This document shows positions 46,579 to 60,414 of a stretch of DNA of 64,000 bases, piece after piece. Source of the stretch: Lunularia cruciata (Eukaryota > Streptophyta > Marchantiopsida > Lunulariales > Lunulariaceae). A program made the translations under genes and the position numbers. A model generated the notes under the pieces. The model saw nothing but the letters and a program-made list of their open reading frames with translations, had not been told where the DNA came from and made no database searches. Each line of letters opens with the position of its first letter. The first letter of the stretch is position 1. The stretch is from NCBI GenBank assembly GCA_948567375.1, contig OX419757.1, forward strand, positions 31,806,001 through 31,870,000. Reading direction: 5' to 3'.

Positions 46579-46590
46579 TGGTATCAGAGC
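46579..46590 (+). other. Primer-binding site of family B element
   Basis: TGGTATCAGAGC is an exact match to the complement of the plant initiator Met-tRNA 3' end, one base after the LTR. Confidence 0.93.
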
Positions 46591-46699
46591 AAGTGTTCTA
46601 GTCCAAGAGAGTTGATCACCCCTCTTGGAATAGCACGAACTACTCAAACTGAGTAATTTGAGGTGGAGAACATAGAGTAATCGCTAGACTTAGGAAGGA

Positions 46700-48270
46700 C
46701 TTTAGAGACCGGATGGGATGGATGCGTTGGGAGGACAATTTCCTACACCTAAATTTCCATTCTCAAACCCATTCCACATCAAGGTTATGTATATCCAACA
46801 TGAGCAGATGAGGGTATCGCTAGTTTATCACTTTGGTGCAAAATTCATGGACAAGTGATGAACTCACCAAACCCGATGATTCTACATGTGGTGATATATG
46901 ACAGAGAGTGGGATTTGACAATCTACATTCTATTATGATAATATGGATATGAATGTCCCAAATCCTCTCTCTTTCAACACTCAAGTAGAAATCCGTTATG
47001 TAGTGAGGCCGAAAATGATGTTTAGAGATTTGTGGTTAGGAATTTTGGTGAGGAGTATTATCAACAAGTGATAGCTTCTAAGGTCCCAATGGTAGTTCCC
47101 ATAGTTTGTGCGCCTTCCAGAGTGATTATATTGACTCTGTATGTAAGTAGACATTAGCAATTGAGTGTTGCAGGAACCATAGATTTGCAATTGCAAGAGC
47201 TGGTGCAAGGAATGCAAGGGATGTTGAATGAATTTTGAGAGATTAAGATGACCATGGAGACATTACAAAGTCAAGTGCAGATCCTCAGGAACAATCAAGC
47301 CATGCAAGAAGAAGAGTTGTCTCAAAACCCAATACCTACGACTACATTACTTGGAGAGGCACCCGTGCCTACAAACCCTATCAATGATGAAGCCACATTG
47401 CTACTCCGGATGAAGAAGACCTGCAACATTGAGCCTTACAAGGGGCAACATACGATGGAAGTAGTGGAAAATTGGATCTTGAGAAATGAATCAATATTTC
47501 CGATTGTTCTCAACAAAGATCACAAAGCATGCTGTAGGCGTGTTTGCATGTGGGCACTTGACGGATAAAGCCCTCACATAGTATGATGTTTGGGAACGAT
47601 CCACCCTGACAAAGAGAAGGGAGGTCACATTGACAGCAATGCAAGGACTATTGAAGAATTTCCAATCGGTGGATTCTGTGCAGATGGCTCAAACCCGACT
47701 ATGGAGATTGAGACAGAAGAATAGCATACAAGAGTATGTGGAGGCATTTTTGGATCTACAAGTTGCAATTACCGACATGAGTCCAGTAGAGGCTCTCGAC
47801 AAGTTCTAACAAGAGTTGAAAGAGCGGATTCGCCAAGAAGTCATGGTGCAAAATCCTTGCACGGTATTTGAAGCCATTGCTTGTACACCAAGAATAGTAG
47901 GAGCATTAGGTGGAGGTGAAGGAGTAGTTCACCTCAACATTATCAGATAGAAATGCTATACATGGGTGGACCAGTACCGATGGAATTGGGCAACCTTTGA
48001 TTCCGAGATCGAGGAGCACGACCGCTTCAAGAGGAGCGGGGACGGGTAGAAGAACAAAGAGATGGAGTCCCACGAGGAGAAGGGACTCAAGGAGAAAAAC
48101 GCCATTGTTACAATTGTGGCTGTATTGGGCATATATCTACCAACTGTCGCACTCATTTCCCTAGAGGCCCTTGGCCTTTGTATAGGCGATCTTTGAACAA
48201 CATGGAGAGGCACATTGAAGAGGAGGAGGTAGAAATCACTTCGGAAAATGACGATCGCCAATAAATGTAC
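46700..48270 (+). pseudogene. gag of nested family B element
   Basis: Frames in 46.7-48.0 kb have gag-like character (for example MVENWILRNESIF-like text near 47460 and LWRLRQKNSIQEYVE near 47700) with stops between. A complete CCHC zinc knuckle, CYNCGCIGHISTNC, is encoded at 48106-48147. Confidence 0.78.
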
Positions 48271-48359
48271 CTCGCGGCCTTACTGGCTTAATAAGGAAGC
48301 AGAGAAGTGAGGGAAGGAAGAAGAATAATGCACAAAGATCCTGAAAGGCAACCTCACAA

Positions 48360-48730
48360 TTGATTGTTGTGAATGGAATCCTAGAAGGTAATCAAGTGAG
48401 AGTATTAATAGATCCGGGAGCAACAAAGAATTTCTTGTCTTGCTCTATTGCAATGAGATTGTGAATGGATCTAGAGAGAGATGGGAGTGAAGAAGTAGAG
48501 TTACCAAATGGGCAAAAAGAGAGGATTGAATCATTACCTAGACGTGCAACCCTCTCTGTAGGAGAATATTAGGAAGCAATTGAGTGGCGAGTGATACAAT
48601 TAGCTCATTATGATGCAATTTTAGGCATGCCATGGATGGAGTAGTACAACCCTATGGTGGATTGGAGGAAGAACATAGTGAGAACCCACCAATGGTCAAT
48701 CATTGGGGTTAAAGAAAAATCATACAGGTA
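48360..48730 (+). pseudogene. Aspartic protease of nested family B element
   Basis: The reading LIDPGATKNFLS (about 48400-48437) matches the retropepsin active site with Ser changed to Pro, and HYDAILGMPWM (about 48606-48640) matches the downstream strand. Stops interrupt the frame. Confidence 0.75.
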
Positions 48731-48819
48731 GAAATTGCCTCTATATGTCGTAGGGACGGCAATTGTCTGTAAGACCGATAAGTGTTTATGGGTCTAATAA
48801 GAGAAGTCTAGAGTGCACA

Positions 48820-50210
48820 ACTCGATGGACAAATTCTTGAGAAATTGAAGGATGTGGTGGATGAGTTTCAAGATGTCTTTCTTGATGATCTACCCTCAAG
48901 ATTACCACCAAAAAGGTGAGTAGATCACAAAATTGAGACACTCCCGAGGAAAACACGTCCTTGTAAGGCCTTATATCGCCTATCACCTCATGAGTTGGAG
49001 GAGTGTAAGACTCAAATTGAGGAGATGCTGCAGAAAGGGTTCATCTAACCTAGCGTATCACCATATGGGGCCCCTATCTTGTTTGTGAAGAAGAAGGATG
49101 GTACAATGCGCATGTGCATTGACTATCGGGGTCTCAATCAACAAACAATGAAGAAAAAATACCTCTTACCTTGCATGGATGACCTGTTTGATCAACTCCA
49201 TGGAGCAAGATACTTCACCAAACTAGACTTATGGAGTGGTTACAATCAAATCCAAATTGCAGAGGAGGATGTGTACAAAACTACCTTTTGAACCAGGTAT
49301 GGCCACTTTGAGTATCTTGTGATGCCTTTTGGCCTCACCAATGAACCTACCACTTTCATGAGTCTAATGAATGACATATTTCATCCATACTTGGGTAAGT
49401 CTGTTATCATCTTCTTGGATGATATCTTAGTATATAGTAGCACGATGACAGAACACAAACAACATCTACGAGAGGTCCTCCAGATTCTAAGACAGAATCA
49501 GTTGTACGCCAAAATCTCAAAGTGTGAGTTTGGCAAGTCTGAAGTAGACTACTTGGGGCATAGAGTAAGTGTAGAGTGCATTCAAGTATTGACAGATAAA
49601 ATAGAGGTCATTCAAAAATGGAGTGCCCCAAAAGATTAGACTCAACTTAAGAGCTTCTTGGGGTTGATGGGATTCTATCGTAGATTTGTCAAGGACTTTT
49701 CCAAGGTTACACAGCCTTTAATGGCACTACTTGGCAAGGGGAAGAAGTGAACATGGGGAACTGCACAAGAGTTGGCATTTCAAGAATTGAAGGTAGCCTT
49801 GCTACATGCATCAATCTTGAAGTGGTATGACCCAAAACGTCCAATCAAGTTGGCGATAGATGCATCAGGCGTAGCAATAGGAGCAGTCCTACAACAAGAG
49901 TGGCATGACGGATGACATCCAATTGCATATTTCTCTCGAAAGTTGTTACCGGCAGAGCGCAACTACCACACCATAGAACAAGAAGAGTTGGCCATTGTTC
50001 TAACAACCAAGCATTGGAACCACTACTTGGGCAAGAAGGCATTTGTAGTAGAGACAGACCACAAACCTCTAGTCTACCTCAAGACGCAGAAAGATCTATC
50101 TCGTTGCCAAATTTGGTAGGCAGAGTGGCGACAAGGCTTCAACATGACAATCACCTACGTGGAAGGTAAGAAGCAACTTGTAGATGCATTCACCCGCATG
50201 CCAATGGCAA
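48820..50210 (+). pseudogene. Reverse transcriptase and RNase H of nested family B element
   Basis: RT motifs: [19 protein letters not shown] (49082), [13 protein letters not shown], a TGA stop at 49289-49291, [10 protein letters not shown] (49319), the catalytic [12 protein letters not shown] (about 49408) and VDYLGHRVS. RNase H follows: AIDASGVAIGAVLQQE (about 49855), ERNYHTIEQEELAIV, ETDHKPLVYL, and the final VDAFTRMP near 50180. Most domains are recognisable end to end, with only a few stops. Confidence 0.9.
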
Positions 50211-50394
50211 ACAACTTGGTGGCAGAGGTTAAGATTAATCCTGAATTTTGGCAAGAGATTTTGGCTGCTACAAAAATTGATCCACAGATTGTAGAAGCAC
50301 AATCATCCAAAGGTGTCACAAGCACCCAAAGACTCACCTTTCGGGATGGTTGATTATGGATCCCAAGTGTCCTAGAATTACGCACCACCATTCT

Positions 50395-51470
50395 AGCGGA
50401 ATGTCATGATTCTGCCATTGTAGCTCATGTCGGAGTGGACAAGACCTTGGATGCAGTCAAGCGCCATTACTATTAGCCCAAGATGAGCAATGATGTGATG
50501 GACTATGTGCGTAGCTGCCTACTTTGTCAATAGAACAAAGCTTCTAATCAAGCTTTTGCAGGGCTCCTTCAACCTCTCCCCACTCCTACCCAACGTTGGG
50601 AACAAGTGAGTATAGATCTCATCTGTGAATTACCCAAGACCACCTTAGGGTTTGACTCCATTGTGGTCTTTGCGGACCGGCTCAGCAAAATGATTCATGT
50701 ACACCCTACCACCAAGGAGGTGACCACTCCACAACTAGCTCAATTATACTTAGATGCAGTCTTTGCTCACCATGGCTTGTCTAGAGTACTCATCACCAAT
50801 AGAGACACCCAATTCACAAGTTTGTTTTGGCAAACACTCTTTGGTTTCTTCAAAACCAAGTTGGCCATGTCCACAGCTTACCACCCACAAACAGATGGCC
50901 AAATAGAGCGGGCTAATCGCATTATTGAAGACATGTTACGCGGCTTCACCTTAGAAGAGCAAGAGAGGTGGGACACCCTACTCCTGTTGGTGGAATTCGC
51001 TTACAACAATTCAGTGAATGCATCCACCCAGGTCACTCCGTTCTTCCTCATGTATGGTGAGCATCCCTTCACACCTAGCTTGATGAAGATCTGTCCAGTG
51101 GCTACCAAGGTCGATGTAGTCAACACATTTGTTTCTAGAATCCAACAAGGTGTGGAGAGCGCCAAGCACAGATTATAGATTGTGCAAAATCAACAAAAGC
51201 AATATGCTAATGCACACCGTAGGCACATGGAGTTCAATGTTGGGGATCAAGTGTGGCTATTGACAACCAACCTCACATTAGTTGGACCTCATAAGCTCAG
51301 ACCTCATTTTATTGGGCCTTTCTCGATTCTTCGTTGCATCGGCACTGTGGCCTATCACCTAGAGCTACCACCACACATGAAGATCCATCCAGTGTTCCAT
51401 GTCTCCCTACTATGTAGATATGCTCCTCGATCATGCCAGGGTCATTCCACACAAGACATTTGACCTTGTT
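50395..51470 (+). pseudogene. Integrase of nested family B element (core intact)
   Basis: The zinc region (HVGVDKTLDAVKRHYY, C-x2-C near 50518) has stops. The core frame 50606-51178 is open for 190 codons and holds all three catalytic residues: Asp in SIDLICELP, Asp in ITNRDTQFTS and Glu in TDGQIERANR. After a single stop the C-terminal part continues at 51182-51463 (FNVGDQVWLL, then HPVFHVSLL). Confidence 0.9.
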
Positions 51471-51502
51471 CGACACTCATTGATGGCACAGAGGAATATG
51501 AA

Positions 51503-51685
51503 GTGGAGCGGATTCTCCAAAAATGCATGCGTGGTACTCTCCATCTACAGGTGGACTATCTAGTACAATGGAAAGGTTACCCCCTCTATGAAGCAACTTG
51601 GGAGCCCGCTGCCAATTTGGCACATGCACTGGTGTTGGTGCAAGCATTTGAGCAACAATTGCACAACGAGGACGTTGCGTCTTAA
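51503..51685 (+). pseudogene. C-terminal chromodomain of family B integrase
   Basis: It contains the reading YLVQWKGYP followed by EATWEPAANL, the hallmark of a chromodomain, near the end of the polyprotein. It is separated from the integrase core by stops. It places the element in the chromovirus branch of Ty3 elements. Confidence 0.88.
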
Positions 51686-51698
51686 AAGGAGGGATGTC
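51681..51698 (+). other. Polypurine tract of family B element
   Basis: AAAAGGAGGGATG (about 51684-51696) directly precedes the 3' LTR, where plus-strand synthesis would be primed. Confidence 0.8.
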
Positions 51699-52437
51699 TA
51701 TAATACCAAGAGCTAGCCATATGATCTAGATGTGAAATTTGGTTTGGTAACATCTAGAATGATATTATACATGATGGTCAAAACAGATAAGATAGAAGTA
51801 TCACCAAAAGAGTACTTCTACTAATAGTGCAAAAACCAAAATAGACTTGAGAACCTTAGAACCAATAGCTAGACATATGATTTAAAGGTGAGAATTGGTT
51901 TGGTAACATCTGGAAGGATGTTACACATGATGGACTAAACAGATCAGAAAGAGGTATCACCAAAAGTGGACTTCTACTAATAGAGTAGGAACCAAAATAT
52001 GCTTGAAATCTTTGAAGGCAATTTTGGAGGCCTAAACGGATGAATTAGGCCTCGAAAATGTGCACATCCCCCTCCCAACAAAGGAGAGGCTTGCCTTCCC
52101 TCCCCCCTACTTTGTCTCATTGAGAGCTTTCCAATGGTATCTTACTCACATGATTTTGAGATTCATATAGGAAGATTCCCTAAAAGATTCCCTCTGGTCA
52201 AAGCTTGTTTGACCAACCAGATAGGACCTAGACCAGACATGTCACCCATCCAAGTTAGTAATCCAAGGGTGGAGCTTGCTGACATGTCACCTATTTGTGT
52301 TCCTAATCCTATGGTGGAGCTTCCTTGCATGAGATACTCTTTGTCTATATAATAAAGAGAAGGTGCTCCTTTGGGGCATCAAATGTTTGAGTGTGCAATC
52401 TACGTTTTCTCTCTTCTCTTGTCCTCAGAATATTACA
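51699..52437 (+). repeat. 3' LTR of nested family B element
   Basis: Matches the 5' LTR from TATAATACC to TATTACA, including the internal duplication and the TATA region (about 52346). GTCCA follows at 52438. Confidence 0.92.
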
Positions 52438-53165
52438 GTCCACCAATTGGGATGAATGTCTTGCAGCTATAGAATTTGCCTACAACAATTCCAAATAGGC
52501 AAGCACAAGATTTTCTCCTTTCTTTCTCAATTTTGGCCAAGATCCGCTTGTTCCAGATTCTCTTCTTGCTCCCCTTCCATCTTAGGTTCCTCATACTTCC
52601 ACATTCTTGACCATTATATCCCAATCTCTCCAACAAGCCAAGTCTCACCTCCTTGTTGCTCAGACCCGCCAAAAACAATATATGGACCACCATCATCGTG
52701 ATCTCACCTTTGAAATCGATGATAAAGTCATGCTATCCTCTAGTAACCTCCCTCTCCCAATTGATACCCAAGTTTATAAACTTGCCCCTAATTGGATAAG
52801 ACCTTTTGATATCACCTAAATTGTCTCTCCCGTTGCTTATCGATTTGCCTTGCCTTGTCACATGCGTATACATCATGTCTTTCATATTTCCAAGTTGAAA
52901 CCCTTTGTTCCTAACCCCTCTTCCTTTTCCTCTCGAGTCCAACCTCCCCCTCATATTGTCCCTATCAATGATCATGAGGAGTACAAAGTTGGTTGTATCC
53001 TCACATGTCGCCATATTCAACAAGGTCGTTGCCAACATACAGAGTACAAGGTCCTTTGGAAAGGGTATCCCCTTCATGATGCCACATGGGAACCTCTTTC
53101 TCACCTCCAAAATACACAAATGGCCATCCAGGAATTTGAAGCTTCATTGGCGACAAGGACGTCAC
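52438..53165 (+). pseudogene. Integrase C-terminal half and chromodomain of copy A
   Basis: This resumes the integrase core interrupted at 45844, with AIEFAYNNS after the insertion point. It continues with QKQYMDHHHRDLTFEIDDKV (about 52676) and HHVFHISKLKPF (about 52873). The chromodomain follows at about 52980-53140: EYKVLWKGYP and DATWEPLSHL. Stops interrupt it (about 52498, 52586 and 52819). Confidence 0.88.
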
Positions 53166-53170
53166 CAACT

Positions 53171-53185
53171 AGCGGCGGGGGAATA
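53171..53185 (+). other. Polypurine tract of chromovirus copy A
   Basis: AGCGGCGGGGGAATA directly precedes the 3' LTR. Confidence 0.75.
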
Positions 53186-53597
53186 TGTAACAATATGGAG
53201 TTTAGCGATGAAGTTAGTTGGGCTCACGAAGTAGCACATAAGACAAATTAGCCTAGAATATTCCAAAAGTATCTAGGAAGCTTCTTGGGAAGCTTCCTGG
53301 CTAGCTTAGCGTGCACCTCAAGTAGGTAGCTTCTAGAAGCTTCCAACTAGCTTAGCTTGCTTGCCAAGTAGGCGGCTTCTAGAAGGAAGCTTCTTGAGAA
53401 GCTTCCTAGTTAACTTGGCTTGCACTCTAAGAAAGCGGTTCGAGGAAGTTTCTTGAGAAGCTTCTCAAGGGCCTTGTATGCTACCTATAAATACCAAAGC
53501 CAAAGCTCATGCTAGGCATTTGGAATTTTCCCTCATTCAAGTGTCCCAATGTGAGTTTCCATTCTCCTACTTCTCTCCTCGGATTTGGTCTTTTATA
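53186..53597 (+). repeat. 3' LTR of chromovirus copy A
   Basis: It starts TGTAACAATATGG and ends TTTTATA (TTTTACA with one change). It keeps a perfect three-unit heat-shock element (TTC 53331, GAA 53336, TTC 53341), a two-unit pair at 53256 and a TATA box TATAAATA at 53486-53493. It is slightly shorter than the 5' LTR through loss of about 10 bp beside the HSE. Confidence 0.92.
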
Positions 53598-56500
53598 GGA
53601 ATTATTTTTGTTGTAAACAAGTTAGCATCTCTATACTTTTTCCTTGAGAAAAACTCTTTAGATAATTTGACTTAGTTGCTAGATACTGCACAGCTCTTGT
53701 AAGAGAGAGCATGAGTTAGCACCAAAAAGAAGGATAGATAGAGGTTGATTTAGTAAAGAAAAATGATACTTTCAAAGAGATAAAGAAAGAGTTAAGAAGC
53801 TTGTAGACCAAAATTGTAGAGTTTAATGATGTTGTTATATTGAGGTATGTTTTTAACTCCTCAAAAGGCAAGAGACTTAAGTGTAAACTATAATTTAAAT
53901 GCTTCTTTACTTACATAAAGTATTGAAAAATAAACTTATACTTCTATTTTTATGTTGTTTCTATTAGGTCATAAATATATATATATATATAGAATTTCAG
54001 TCTTATCACCTATGGTCTTTGCATTGTTATGAATTTTAGTCCTGGTTTTTATATTGAGACCAATACAATCAAAAAAGAGACTAGTATTCTTGGTACCCAT
54101 GTCAAGACATATGACAATACAAGATACTAGAGAGAAGGACAAGTGCACATTTACATATAAAGAATGCTTAGGTTATGAGAAGCTGTACAATATTGAAGAT
54201 TAAAGACTTTAACCTACATATACTCCTTTTGTACCTACATATTCTTTCCTACTACTTTTTAGGCAAGATATATAAATTGATGTATAAAATTCAGATATAA
54301 ATGGATATTGAGAGACTTTGAAGAAGAGGATGAGTTTGAGAGTTGACTTTTACTATGCTCAAGGACTTGTTGAGGAAGATAAGTTCACCTTTTTTGTTTA
54401 TTTGTTTCCTTAATGACAAGAAAAGAGTAAGATATATGCTCTTATGAAAGTTGGATATCTACTATATATTATATGCAAATAAAGGTGCTTATGTTGGATA
54501 ATGGTATAACTTGACATAGTAGTTTGAATAGATATCTTATAAAGTAAGGAATACCTTCTGCTATGTGCTTGAGTCTAGAGTATGCAAGTTTGTGGCTAAT
54601 TGTATGTATTCTTTTGAGATTACTATTTAAACAAGTACTACCTTCTTAGATACTGCAAACTTCATTGTTGGAAGAAGGGTTTCCTTTAAAAAGTAAACAT
54701 TTTGCACATTGGCTTATAAGTGTTTTTGATGACGAAAGTGATAATAGGAGTTTAGAAATACCTCATGAGACTATACCATATTCTTATTTTAATTGCTTTT
54801 CTTAGAAAAAATTAGACATTTTCAATTTTGTTTTATGTGATTTGGTTATAAGAGTTAGAATGAAGTTATGGTATGCTCACTCACTTCAATAACAGTCCTT
54901 ACCATGTATAATGGATTATCTCTATGGTGCATATATGTTTCAACGAAAGCTTGTAGTTTTATAGAAGTAAAGTCTATTATTGATACATTCCTTGTTTTCT
55001 TCTTCTGATGATTGTAAAGCAACTTTGCCATCCTCTTATATATCCACCCAGATAAGAAACAACTACACACCTATGAGTAGAGTAGATACTCATATATTGT
55101 TATCTTTTATGTATACATTAGTCGTCCACTTTGTTTACCATTATAGTTAATTTTGTTTTCTCATGTATATCATATGTTTTATACATGTTTTAATACAATT
55201 TATACTTCCCAATCATTTTTATCATCTCTTTTCTTCTCCTTGTGCTCATTTGGTTTTATGCTTAACACATGAGTCTAAAAACATACAAAATCAAATGAAA
55301 ATATACCATGAGCTTAGACTTATATGAGATAAATAAAAAGTTACAATATTGGAGAAAATACAAGCAAAGCCTTTGTAATTTTTCTTGTGCACACGTATGC
55401 ACTTAAGCTTCTACTAGCAAAACCAAATATATAAATAAGCAAACATCTAGTGAATAATACTGTTATTAAGCAAAAAAAATGATTGGTGTGTGTAAAGCAA
55501 AGCCCAAAGCATGCCAATAATGTTGAGCAAAGTCTCATATATGCCAAATTTTATAAAAATCAGACTTTAGCATATCCATTTTAACCACAATAAGCAATTA
55601 TATATTGAAAAATGAAACAAGGAATGCTCAAAGAACAAAGAAGAAAATATATAAGGCCTAGATTATAACTCAAATCAACATGGAGAATAATCTTCCTTGT
55701 AATCTCTCTTGTAATCTTATAACCCTTGATATATATATACCAAGTATAATAATAAAAATCAAGAAATATGTAGGGTCTAAAGTGAAACTCTCATATGATT
55801 GCAAATCTATCTCATGTGATATGTTGAGAATAACTTAAATCTACTTAAGTGAATTCATAGACTTTTCTAATGCAAGAGTCATGGAATGAAATCTTCATAA
55901 CTTAGCTCCTTAGATCTCACTTCATTCTCCTCTTTTCCAAGTGCTGAGTCTTCATAGCTTCCACTTTTTTCTTTATCTACTACATCTTGTCCATATAAAT
56001 TTTGGTTAAATTATATGCTCTTTAGCTTCTTAAATTTCAGTTTCTAATTTGGCATGGTTTGTTCAAATAAGTTTTAGTCTAGTATACCATCTTGATATAC
56101 ACTTCAAGATTCTTCATTCATTCTTTTGGCTCTCTTGCAACTTAGTATTCTCAAACCCAAGATTTCTACCATTAACAAACTAATGACAATATCCAAAATA
56201 AAATAAAAGCAATGGACTCCACTTTTCTACTTGCATATTAAGCACACTTGATAAAAAGATTGTGTTTGTTTCATTCCTCTCCAAAATCATTCTCCTGTTT
56301 TTATGCTCTTTCTTTGGTACCTTTCTTCACTTGGCTCCTTGAAATCATAACATTTTCCTATCTCCATGAAATATATATTTTGTAATGCAAGGAGAACATT
56401 ATTATCAAGACATCCAAAATCTTAGTCCAATATATCAAAATGAGTACATAGATGATTTATCTTATCCTCTATATTATCTTATCGTTGTTTTATTGCATAT

Positions 56501-59500
56501 GTGGTAAGATTTAGTAAGTGTATTTATCCTTGTATACTTAGGTGAGTGTTTATATTTAGTCCAAGTCTTTCCTTAACTTTCCTCCACTCATCTACTCAAG
56601 AAATCCACCTAGTCTTTCACAAAAAGAAGCTATTTGTTTCAATGTTGTGCTCTTTTTATATGCTTTTGTTACACAATACAATGAATTTGAATGCAATGCT
56701 CTATTTCATCTAAACACTTCTAGAGTTGATTATAATGAATTGAAGTGATCTTAGATCTATCCTTGTCCCTTTTTTGTTGATAGTCTTTGTAAAGAAAGAG
56801 GATGCAATAAAATTATTATAGAATCTTTGTGGAAAATAGAGTTTGAAGATATAATTTCAAGAGCTTGTGAGATCTTGTGGGTGATGCAATGGGAACTGAA
56901 AATTAGAGAGTGAAACATAGATAGTGATAAGAGCTTCCATTAAATTGAGAAATGGAGAAAGATCAAAAACCCAATGTAACCTAATGTTTGTGCATTCATT
57001 TTGAGATGAAGGAGAGGGAAATTGAACAAAGAAGAGAAAAGGGTAAGGAAGAAAGAAGTAAGTTACTAGAATTCTTCAAGGTATTTTGATAGATATCTCT
57101 TCTTATGAGACAAGAAATTTGAATGATATTACTTGTTAATAAATCTAAACTAATTTGGCTGGAAAGTTATTAAAACTAAAACACCCATTGGACAAGTTGA
57201 CACCAATATAAATGTTATTGATTCTAAATGATAACTCATTGCAAATCCTTATATATACTTATAAAATGTTCCCCGGATGTACATCCTCTACACCAATGAT
57301 CCCAAAAATCCGCAAAACACTCAAATGTGTGTTTTACGAGGTGGAAATCATATTATCACCAAGTTTGTTTATTTGTGTTCACTTTTTCTCCCTGCTTTGA
57401 ATTAAAAAAGAAAGAACTATGCCATAAGAAAATCTATACAATGCATAAATTTTTACTATGATACATGTTGATGGTCCAATCCTAAAGGATTAAAAGTGAA
57501 ATAGTACCCAACAAGTGTATTCTATCCATATCATTTACATGTTCAAGGTCAAGGTGTGAATGATTTATAAATATCAAAATTAGAATGTAAAATGATTATA
57601 ACCTCCTTTTGATTAAGAAAAACATCCAAGGTTTCTCTTGCTGAATTTGTTGCTAATAAAGGCAAATTTCACAAGTAAAAGAGAATTTCTTGTTTTACAC
57701 ATATATCTTGCGGCTAGAAGTCAAGTCCTTTCTCTTTTAAAGGATTCTTTGACAACTAGCTTATACAGACAAAATGGAAACCATTCCCAAATTATAACTA
57801 TTTTTAGCATAACCTACAAATGTTAAACATATAAAATGTAAAGATTGTATGAAGGTCTGGCTCTTGGGAACTCATGCTAGTTGCCAACCATTTATCATTA
57901 TCAAATAAAATAAGCAAATGCGTAAGGAAGAAAAGACTATGTCTTCTAGAACTGGAACATGTTATGGTAGACTTATTCAATCAACTTACTTACACTTAAT
58001 TGATGTGTCAAGATAAATCTTAAAAAGTGTGGTGTACAAGAATCTTCTTTGGTGGTAAGTATTACTGATTCTTACTAAGTTTCATAAGTTCAAGGTGTTT
58101 ATGTACTATTGTGTGAGGATTGTAAATTAGTTAGAAGTAAGGTACCTCGTTGAATGCAGTGTGTTGGGTGCCAAGAGTATAGGAAGTTTATTTTAGGTGG
58201 CCACATTTATAATTTTGGGCACTTGCAAATTTTGGGCATTGGGCCTTGGATGTAATGCAATGCAATGGATATGAATACCATAGAACATGTAGCCCTTTCT
58301 TTTGGAATTTTCTTATGATCCTAGAATCCCTCTCTCTTGAAGCTCTTGACCCTCTAAAAGAAGTGCTATCCAAGAAAAGAGTTTCAAAAAAGCTTCAATC
58401 TCTTGAACCTTTACCATTAAAATTGTCAAAGATTTATATGTAGCCACTACTTGATGATTGTAGTGAAATAGTTAGCACTATCATTGATTATCAAACTCCT
58501 TGTCTTGAAACCCATATTGAAGTACTCTCTAAAGCCACCTCTTGTCACCTATTTCTCCCCCTACAACTCTTTCTCAATCTAGAGCACTTGTAGCTTCAAG
58601 AAAATATATAAGCACTTTAGATTCAACTAGAGCTACTACTCTTGTTGTTCCACCACCACAAAAATTCCAAGATCTTCTTAACATGGTGTTATATTTGGGA
58701 CCTTCCAAGTAGGCAAAAAGAGTGTCCATGGGGCAATCATTATCACAATCAATAACTTTTCCTTTAGGGTTACATGATGATAAATTTGAAATAGTATTAT
58801 AGTGAGCTTATTGATTATCTTGAAGAACCCAACTATTTCAAGTAGAAGTACATATAAGAGCACGTGCAAAATAGCACTACCTTCAACTACATGGCCACAT
58901 ACCTTGTAAATTTTGGAAGGTTCTTCCTTGGATTGATTAATGGAGAGAGATTAACCAAGAAGTGGGCTTGTTACATATCATCATACAAACTGGCTCAAAA
59001 TTTGAAAGACAAATGCATAAGAAAAGGCTTGATAGACAAGGAGAAAAGATAAGGATTTAAAGCTATTGAGGACAAGATTAATAGTATCTATTTGCACTAT
59101 GAAAGAATGGATAGGTTGTAAGGTAGTAGAGAAAAATATTGCTTTGCTTGCTCTTGTAACTCTAGGAGTAGAGAATGATTTTGTAGAGATAATATTGGAA
59201 GAAGATTCTTCTTCACAAGTCACATAAGAATCCCAAGTGCATCTAGTGCACTATCATGATGCCCAAGGCACACATGCATCAAGAGGTTTGCATTCTAATC
59301 CTTTTCTAGAATTTCTTGAACCTAACACACAAGAATTAGAGTATGTTCCTTATGCACCAAACGCTTGAGACATAAGAGTTGAGCACTTGCAAGAGGAGAG
59401 CAAAACTGAGTACATGCACAAGGAGAGTATAACTGAATAGGAGGAGGAACAAAAACATAGGCACCAGGAAGAGAGCATAATGCCATCACATCCAGATTTA

Positions 59501-60414
59501 GTATATCTGTTTCCACCATCAATCTTCATCGACGAGCCATTGAAGGATATCAAGAAAGAGAAGGAGAGCTCAATGGAGAAAATGATGGAGTTGGGCAAGA
59601 GAGTGAATCTAGGAAGAGAAACATCCTTGAATGAAGACTCTTGCCTTATCTATAATGGTTTCATTTGCACATGATCTTTCATGTGTTACAAAACCAAGAA
59701 CAGAAACTATCAAAGCTAAGGAGAGATGCAAGCTTGCAAAAATTGAATCTCAAAGACTTGCCAAGATGGAGAAGTTGAGAATCAAAAGGGAAATGCTAAG
59801 TCCAAAGGGTTTCAAAATTATAGAGTTAGCAAAAGCAAGGAAAACCTAAGAAGAAATTAGGAGCATTATGAGCCATATTAGCATGGTTCCAAGCTTGGAT
59901 GAGATCCTGTCCCATGTAGACAATAATAAAAGCCCATCCTATATAGAGAAATAGTTAGTGATGTGTGAGTTTTGAGACAAAGTGAAATATTTTCACACTT
60001 GTATTACCTATATATTATATAAGTTGAGTGCATCCGCTTTAATATATAAAAAAATTTGCTCAATCTTCTCCTAGATGCATCTACTTTGTTGATCTTCTTG
60101 GTTAAAGGGAAATTTTTGTATTCAAGTTTATCTAGTATAGTGTATTAATGGGTTAAAGGGTTAAGAATGTGATGAAAGATCATTCTTAGCCCCTTAGTTT
60201 GAAAGCCTATTCTAGGGTTGAAGGATAACTCTTCACCCTTCTCACCAAAAAAATCTCACTCTTGAGACTTCATTCTCCCAAGATGACTTTGGTTGAGATA
60301 AGATAATAAGGAACATTAAAGATAACTATAAAGGTAAGGGTAACTTCCAAGTAACTTCACCCTCTTGAGACCCTAGCAAGTCTAGAGTAACTTCACCCTC
60401 TCTAGACTCTAGCA

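Larger units (their letters stand above)
45845..52437 (+). mobile_element. Nested Ty3 chromovirus (family B)
   Basis: A structurally complete element of about 6.6 kb: LTRs 45845-46577 and 51699-52437, Met-tRNA PBS, gag with CCHC knuckle, protease, RT, RNase H, integrase and chromodomain, and a purine tract before the 3' LTR. By eye the two LTRs differ at about 35 positions plus small indels, so the insertion is not recent. In-frame stops, for example at 49289-49291 and 50471-50480, make it non-autonomous. The chromodomain suggests targeting to heterochromatin, as in other chromoviruses. Confidence 0.93.
41458..53597 (+). mobile_element. Ty3 chromovirus copy A, split by a nested element
   Basis: A 5' LTR, PBS, gag, protease, RT, RNase H, integrase with C-terminal chromodomain, purine tract and 3' LTR are all present in order, but the integrase is split at 45844/52438 by a second Ty3 element. 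Flanks GGGAT (41453-41457) and GGAAT (53598-53602) look like a 5-base target duplication with one change. Without the insert the element is about 5.5 kb. Reading frames contain several stops. A second copy of the same family starts at 61977. Confidence 0.92.
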